A DNA stretch of 35,499 bases, taken from DUUI01 sp964627845. Lineage in GTDB: Bacteria; Bacillota_I; Bacilli_A; Erysipelotrichales; Erysipelotrichaceae. The stretch lies in assembly GCA_964627845.1 (NCBI GenBank), contig CAZVKL010000010.1, positions 1 to 35,499 on the forward strand, read 5' to 3'. Position 1 is the first letter of the stretch; every line of letters starts with the position of its first letter. The notes beneath the pieces are model-generated. The model had not been told where the DNA came from. It was given only the letters and a program-made list of their open reading frames with translations, and did not search any database. This document shows, one piece after another, positions 31,070-35,499 of this stretch. The position numbers and the translations under genes were made by a program.

Positions 31070-33253
31070 ATGGAAAACTTACAACTTAAACGATACACCA
31101 TAAGAGAAAAAGTGGGTGAAGGAGGCATGGCCGATGTCTATTTGGCTTATGACAATGTCTTAAATCGAGAATGTGCCATCAAAATAATGAAACTAGAATT
31201 AGCGAGTGACCCAGTTGCGAGAATTCGTTTTAGACGCGAAGCAGATGCTGCCGCGACACTACAACATCCAAATATTGTGACCATTTATGATGTTGGTGAG
31301 AGTAATAATCGTCCCTTCATTGTGATGGAATATGTTCGTGGTTTAACCCTTAAATCGCTGATTCAACAACGAGGTGCTATTGAAAAACGAGAGGCTATTT
31401 TCATTGCCACTCAGATTGCTGAAGGGCTCCAAGCGGCACATGATGCAGGGGTGATTCATCGTGATGTTAAACCTCATAATATATTGATTAAAGCTGATTC
31501 GACAGCAAAGATTACAGATTTTGGGATTGCCAGTGTTCAAGGGGCGATTCAATTAACACAACATGATTCAGTGATGGGGTCTGTTCATTATTTAGCGCCA
31601 GAATGTTCACGAGGTGAATCGGCTTCTGAACAGTCAGATATCTATTCATTAGGAATTGTATTATATGAAATGTTAACGGGAGATGTTCCTTACAAAGGCG
31701 ATGCGGCAGTCCAAGTCGCGATGAAGCATATGCAAGAAGACATTCCGTCGATTCGTTCGATGAATAATTCAATTGAACAATCCATTGAGAACATTATTAT
31801 TAAAGCGACGAGTAAAAACAAATTAACAAGGTATCAAAGTGCTCAAGAAATGCTTGAAGATTTACGTCAATGTCTGAAACCAGAACATGCTAAGGATAAG
31901 AAAATTCAATTAGCGCCTGCCACACCAATGGTTGAAGATCAAACCAGGGTCTTTACCGATCTTAACCCTGAGTCAACGACGAAGACAGGGATGAGCACTC
32001 GCGATAAAGTGTTGATAGGAATTATAGGGCTAGCCGTATTAGGGTTGATTTTCTTATTGATTACAAGTTTATTAGGCAATACAGCTGAACCAGAAACATT
32101 TGAGATGATTGATGTTTCTGAATTATCGATTGAAGAAGCTACTGAACAATTAGAAGCACTAAACCTTGAAGTAAGTGATTCTTATACTTATGAACCAAAT
32201 TCGGATATTGAAGTCGATCATGTTATTCGTACCTCACCAGAATCTGGTGTGATGGTCTCTGAAGGGGATGAGGTTTATCTAGTCGTCTCTTCAGGAGAAA
32301 GCTTTATAATGAGTGATTTTAGAGGTCGCTTAATAGAGGAAGTCAGAGAAGAATTAGAAGCGTATGACTTTATTAGTGTTAAAGTCGATTATGAAGAAAC
32401 CAATGATTATGAGCCCAATGAAATAATTGATCAAGAAGGGGCAGAAGTAGGCGATGAACTAAGTGCCCAAGAAGAATACACATTAACGTTTACGGTTGCT
32501 GAACCGGAACCGTTCCAAATTCCTGATTTAACGGGTGTCCATTATCAAGAAGCTAAAAGTGAATTAGAACGTTTGGGGGCAAGGGTTGAATTAGATCCTC
32601 AAGATTCGTCAACATTATCAGATGAAGAATGGTTGGAGACAGAATTTGAAGTGGTGACCTCAATGAGTCCTCGACAAAACACAACCTTCACACCATCAGA
32701 GCGCAATCAAATTACACTCCAGTATTGGAGTAGAACAGAGCGTGAGGTTGTACAAGTTGATAAAGAAAGTTTAATTGAACGGATCAATTTTGCGAATCAA
32801 TTAGATACATCGCTCATGACCAATGAAACCGTCTATGCTTTAGAATTGGCGATTCAAAATGCTCAGTTAATTGTGGATAATGACAATGCCTCTCAAAGCC
32901 AAGTGGATGGTGCACTTGCGACAATCAATGAAGCGATTAATTTGTTAAGACCAATCCCTGTCACGCCATCAAATCCAACCATTAACACTTTAACTGAAGG
33001 AGATGACCTATTAAGTGGGATAGCCGATCCTGTGGTTTCAATTCGAGTCACCAATGCTGCTGGTCAACAAATTGGTTTAGGAATGACGAATGCGGATGGA
33101 AGTTTCTCTATCAGTATTACACCGCAACCAGGCAATACCCGTGTCTTTGTCACCGCAAGCAATACGGATGGATTAACCAGTGAGACAATTGGGGTTGATG
33201 TTGTTGCGCTTCCTGATGAGCCAGAACCAGTTGATCCACAACCACAACCGTAA
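31070..33253 (+). CDS. prkC: PASTA-domain Ser/Thr protein kinase PrkC/PknB with extra extracellular domains
   Basis: Membrane receptor kinase of 727 aa; senses peptidoglycan fragments or lipid II and phosphorylates cytosolic targets. Kinase domain 9-270: glycine loop GEGGMADVY (16-24), Lys38, HRDVKPHN (130-137), DFG (150-152), and activation loop SVMGSVHYLAPE. The membrane helix is at about 314-335. Three PASTA repeats follow (about 342-408, 410-477, 480-553). Beyond these are an alpha-helical FIVAR-like segment (about 565-626; NAQLIVDNDNASQSQVDGAL) and an Ig-like bacterial repeat (about 636-713; GIADPVVSIRVTNAAGQQIG). A Pro-rich end (PEPVDPQPQP) closes the chain. The start directly follows the stp stop, with GGAGG 5 bases upstream. 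The FIVAR-Ig tail is unusual for PrkC. Confidence 0.95.
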   Translation: MENLQLKRYTIREKVGEGGMADVYLAYDNVLNRECAIKIMKLELASDPVARIRFRREADAAATLQHPNIVTIYDVGESNNRPFIVMEYVRGLTLKSLIQQRGAIEKREAIFIATQIAEGLQAAHDAGVIHRDVKPHNILIKADSTAKITDFGIASVQGAIQLTQHDSVMGSVHYLAPECSRGESASEQSDIYSLGIVLYEMLTGDVPYKGDAAVQVAMKHMQEDIPSIRSMNNSIEQSIENIIIKATSKNKLTRYQSAQEMLEDLRQCLKPEHAKDKKIQLAPATPMVEDQTRVFTDLNPESTTKTGMSTRDKVLIGIIGLAVLGLIFLLITSLLGNTAEPETFEMIDVSELSIEEATEQLEALNLEVSDSYTYEPNSDIEVDHVIRTSPESGVMVSEGDEVYLVVSSGESFIMSDFRGRLIEEVREELEAYDFISVKVDYEETNDYEPNEIIDQEGAEVGDELSAQEEYTLTFTVAEPEPFQIPDLTGVHYQEAKSELERLGARVELDPQDSSTLSDEEWLETEFEVVTSMSPRQNTTFTPSERNQITLQYWSRTEREVVQVDKESLIERINFANQLDTSLMTNETVYALELAIQNAQLIVDNDNASQSQVDGALATINEAINLLRPIPVTPSNPTINTLTEGDDLLSGIADPVVSIRVTNAAGQQIGLGMTNADGSFSISITPQPGNTRVFVTASNTDGLTSETIGVDVVALPDEPEPVDPQPQP

Positions 33254-33254
33254 T

Positions 33255-34106
33255 ATGAAAAAAGGCAGAATCATATCAATCGTTTCTAACCAGGTCCAAG
33301 TCTTGCTTGAAAATCATCAAGTAGTCGATGCAATTATCATGGGGAAGGTTCGATTGGATAAAGCCCCAATTGTGGGTGATTTGGTTTTAATTGAACAAGT
33401 CGAAGACAAATATGGGATCCAAGAAATATGTGAGCGTGAAAATCAATTAAATCGTCCACTATTAGCCAACATTGATCAAGTCTTTGTTTTAATGAGTACT
33501 AAGACCCCTGACTTTTCTAGTTTATTGTGCGATCGAATGTTATTTAAGGTCATGTTAGCCAAGATAAAACCAATCTTAGTTTTTACTAAGATGGATAAAG
33601 TGGATGAAAATGATGAGGTTCATCGATATATAGAGGATTATCGACAGTCAGGTTATGAGGTTATCCTGGTTGATCGTGAAAATGATCTAAGTCCACTACT
33701 TGATTTGTTAGAAAATAAAATCAGTGTGTTAAGTGGGAATTCTGGAGTTGGCAAGTCAACTTTGTTGAATCGTTTGGATTCATCGTTACAGATTAGAACT
33801 CAAGAAGTGTCGAAAGCACTTAATCGTGGTAAACACACGACAACTCAGTCAACACTGCACCCAATTGGTGGAGGATACATTGCGGATACACCTGGTTTTT
33901 CGAGCTTGTCCTTTGAGAAAGAGTCAAAACAAGCGTTAGCCCAATCGATCTATGATTTTAGGAATCATTTAGATTGTAAGTTTAGAAATTGTTTGCATCA
34001 AAGCGAACCGCATTGTCATGTCAAACAAGGGGTAGAGGCCAATGAAATCTCACAGATCCGTTATGAAAATTACCTAAAAGTACTACAAGAATCACAGGAG
34101 GAATAA
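33255..34106 (+). CDS. rsgA: Ribosome small subunit biogenesis GTPase RsgA
   Basis: Circularly permuted GTPase checking 30S maturation; 283 aa. An N-terminal OB fold is followed by G4 TKMD (111-114), G1 GNSGVGKST (161-169) and G3 DTPG (211-214), in the permuted order. The zinc knuckle is formed by Cys241, Cys246, His248 and Cys254. The start at 33255 lies 2 bases after the prkC stop and has no Shine-Dalgarno, so re-initiation after prkC is likely. The longer open frame to 33180 is inside prkC. RsgA is a known PrkC substrate in Bacillus, matching the gene order. Confidence 0.96.
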   Translation: MKKGRIISIVSNQVQVLLENHQVVDAIIMGKVRLDKAPIVGDLVLIEQVEDKYGIQEICERENQLNRPLLANIDQVFVLMSTKTPDFSSLLCDRMLFKVMLAKIKPILVFTKMDKVDENDEVHRYIEDYRQSGYEVILVDRENDLSPLLDLLENKISVLSGNSGVGKSTLLNRLDSSLQIRTQEVSKALNRGKHTTTQSTLHPIGGGYIADTPGFSSLSFEKESKQALAQSIYDFRNHLDCKFRNCLHQSEPHCHVKQGVEANEISQIRYENYLKVLQESQEE

Positions 34107-34108
34107 GT

Positions 34109-34759
34109 ATGATTGTAGCTCCAAGTGTATTAGCGATGGACTATTCTAAAGTGGAAGAGTCCATGCATTTATTGAACCAATCACAAGCGAAATGGCTTCA
34201 TTTTGATGTGATGGATGGACATTTTGTTCCTAACTTAACTTTTGGTCCTGATATATTAAGAGGATTGGATCAATTGTCAGGTAAAATTATGGATGTTCAT
34301 TTAATGATTGATGAACCTCAAAAATATGCTCAAAACTTTATTGATAATGGGGCGGATCAAATTACTATTCACATCGAATGTTTTGATTCAGTGGACGATT
34401 TAAAAGCGTTTATCCATCAGTTAAAACAAAAGGGTGTATGGGTTGGTGTCACTTCAAAACCAGCCACACCATTGGATTGGATTGTTGAGGTGTTGGATTT
34501 AGTGGATACCGTCTTAATTATGTCTGTTGAACCTGGTTTTGGTGGTCAAGCCTTTATGCCAGAAGCATTAGATAAGATAAAATACATGAATGAACTTAGA
34601 AAAGAGAAAAAGCTTGATTTTTACATTCAAGTGGATGGTGGGATTAATTTAGAAACTGGACTTCAAGCTAAAGAGGCTGGAGTCGATGTGCTCGTTGCTG
34701 GTTCTTTTGTGTTTAAAAACGATATTATTGAAACGGTAGGCAAGTTATGTCAACTGTAA
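34109..34759 (+). CDS. rpe: Ribulose-phosphate 3-epimerase
   Basis: Interconverts ribulose 5-phosphate and xylulose 5-phosphate in the pentose phosphate pathway; 216-aa TIM barrel. Metal ligands and catalytic acids appear in HFDVMDGHFVPN (His31, Asp33), DVHLMIDEP and VDGGI, with the phosphate-binding GSFVF near the end. MSVEPGFGGQAF is the family signature loop. AGGAGG 7 bases upstream fixes the start, 2 bases after the rsgA stop. Its last 13 bases overlap thiN. Confidence 0.97.
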   Translation: MIVAPSVLAMDYSKVEESMHLLNQSQAKWLHFDVMDGHFVPNLTFGPDILRGLDQLSGKIMDVHLMIDEPQKYAQNFIDNGADQITIHIECFDSVDDLKAFIHQLKQKGVWVGVTSKPATPLDWIVEVLDLVDTVLIMSVEPGFGGQAFMPEALDKIKYMNELRKEKKLDFYIQVDGGINLETGLQAKEAGVDVLVAGSFVFKNDIIETVGKLCQL

Positions 34760-35352
34760 TTGTGGTGTTGGGTAATGCTCAATTAGAGCCAAGTATTTTA
34801 TCCTTAGAAGGTGATTTTGTTGGAATTGATCGAGGCGCATATCTATTGGCTTCAAACAATATTTCCATGCGTTATGCAATCGGTGATTTTGATTCCGTAT
34901 CCTCTGTGGAATTTGAGAATATTCAAATTCACGCCTTTGAAATCATCAAATTGAATCAAGAGAAAGATGAATCTGATTTTGAAGCAGCAATATCATATTT
35001 AGATGAATATGATGAAGTGATTGTTTATGGTCATTGGGGAAATCGCTTTGATCATAGCATCGTAAATTTGAGAATCTTATGTAGAAACCCACACATGACT
35101 TTCATTGATCCCTTTAATAAAGTGAAAGTGGTTAATCAGGGCAACTATCAAATTAACAAAGATGACTATCAATATTTATCCATATTTACAAACGAGAATG
35201 CCAATGTAAGTTTGAGTGGCGTTAAATATCCGTTGGAAAATCAAGCGCTAAGTAAGAATGATTTATTTACCTTATCGAATGAAATTATTGATGAATTTGC
35301 AACATTGGAAGTTCACTCAGGCCAGATAATGATTATACAGTCAAAAGATTAA
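34747..35352 (+). CDS. thiN: Thiamine diphosphokinase
   Basis: Transfers pyrophosphate from ATP to thiamine, making TPP; 201 aa. Motifs: GIDRGAYLL (26-34), YAIGDFDSVSS with GDFDS at 46-50, KDESDFEAA (73-81; usually DKTDTE), and YGHWGNRFDHSIVNL (94-108). The start overlaps the end of rpe by 13 bases, so translation is coupled. Last gene of the operon; the same neighbour order is seen in Bacillus (yloS). Confidence 0.94.
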   Translation: MSTVIVVLGNAQLEPSILSLEGDFVGIDRGAYLLASNNISMRYAIGDFDSVSSVEFENIQIHAFEIIKLNQEKDESDFEAAISYLDEYDEVIVYGHWGNRFDHSIVNLRILCRNPHMTFIDPFNKVKVVNQGNYQINKDDYQYLSIFTNENANVSLSGVKYPLENQALSKNDLFTLSNEIIDEFATLEVHSGQIMIIQSKD

Positions 35353-35360
35353 TATAAAAA

Positions 35361-35390
35361 AGATCCCGCAGATTACTACGGGATCTATTT
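35361..35390. terminator. Bidirectional terminator between thiN and rpmB
   Basis: Perfect 8-bp stem, AGATCCCG (35361-35368) with CGGGATCT (35379-35386), 10-nt loop. The minus-strand side has a T6 tail and suits rpmB; the plus side has ATTTGTTT and suits thiN. Confidence 0.85.
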
Positions 35391-35392
35391 GT

Positions 35393-35499
35393 TTATGCTG
35401 TTTGTGACTTTAGTTTTCTTAGTTCACGAGTCGAAATACGTACGCGTTGTGGTTTACCATCCACCATCACCGTTACTTTTTGTAAATTCACGTTCCATT
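35393..35499 (-). CDS. rpmB: 50S ribosomal protein L28, C-terminal part (5' end off window)
   Basis: Thirty-four sense codons and a TAA are visible. They read WNVNLQKVTVMVDGKPQRV then RISTRELRKLKSQTA, matching the C-terminal half of L28 (family: W..NLQKVR...DGKPK.V.VSA..LKS). It faces thiN convergently, as in Bacillus. The zinc-ribbon or non-zinc N-terminus is outside the window. Confidence 0.93.
   Translation of the reverse strand, partial: WNVNLQKVTVMVDGKPQRVRISTRELRKLKSQTA

Noticed and set aside
32090..32730. Internal repeats in prkC as possible tandem DNA repeats
   Set aside because: Similarity is at protein level only (PASTA domains); the DNA units are diverged.
33180..33254. rsgA start inside prkC
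   Set aside because: RsgA proteins begin MKKG(R/K)I-like, matching 33255; the extension is an out-of-frame reading of the prkC tail.

Overview
The window is core chromosome of a low-GC Gram-positive-type bacterium (Bacillota/Tenericutes side). TGA is a genuine stop: it ends the SEDS gene at 9346-9348 and priA at 28063-28065, both in ATGA start-stop overlaps. This argues against Mycoplasma or Spiroplasma. The gene order around gmk-priA-rsmB-rlmN-stp-prkC-rsgA-rpe-thiN-rpmB, the hrcA-grpE-dnaK-dnaJ operon with CIRCE operators, RNase J and a T-box in front of leuS are Bacillota hallmarks. The malate transporter plus malic enzyme pair is also known from acholeplasma/phytoplasma relatives. A SEDS glycosyltransferase and a PASTA kinase imply a peptidoglycan wall. 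I cannot place it to order; Erysipelotrichia, Haloplasma, Acholeplasma or Izemoplasma relatives are all possible.

Layout. 1-3640: mgsA (partial, minus) diverges from pyrR, followed by a T-box-controlled leuS. 3684-7977: a chromate-family transporter converges on a membrane-anchored metallophosphoesterase with altered active-site motifs; rnjA and def follow on the minus strand. 8101-10608: a SEDS protein and rsmD converge on pgeF with a 98-bp coding overlap. 10825-14057: a malate/2-hydroxycarboxylate module (transporter, malic enzyme, GntR regulator) with a candidate operator at the transporter's transcription start. 14070-22435: a heat-shock block, CIRCE-hrcA-grpE-dnaK-dnaJ, then a cysteine-rich small protein, a membrane protein, and clpB with two CIRCE elements. 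22419-25236: a four-helix membrane protein, a YgjP-type metallopeptidase and rqcH; the last two overlap antisense by 131 bp. 25277-35352: gmk, then the priA-to-thiN operon covering replication restart, rRNA modification, Ser/Thr phospho-signalling, ribosome assembly and pentose/thiamine metabolism. 35393-35499: the end of rpmB on the minus strand.

The genes are mostly housekeeping. Stress control (HrcA) is linked to protein quality control (DnaK, ClpB, RqcH). PrkC/Stp sits with RsgA as in Bacillus. The malate module looks self-contained, with its own regulator.

The most notable signals are these. Five promoters place the -10 box exactly 6 nt before an ATG that has no Shine-Dalgarno (predicted leaderless mRNAs), and several others have leaders of only 11-17 nt that are little more than a ribosome binding site. 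The CIRCE elements deviate from consensus at the very base that creates a TTGACA -35 box. PrkC carries an unusual extracellular tail. Two convergent gene pairs have long antisense overlaps. No tRNA, rRNA, insertion sequence, prophage or CRISPR array was seen, and no gene-free stretch exceeds 300 bases.
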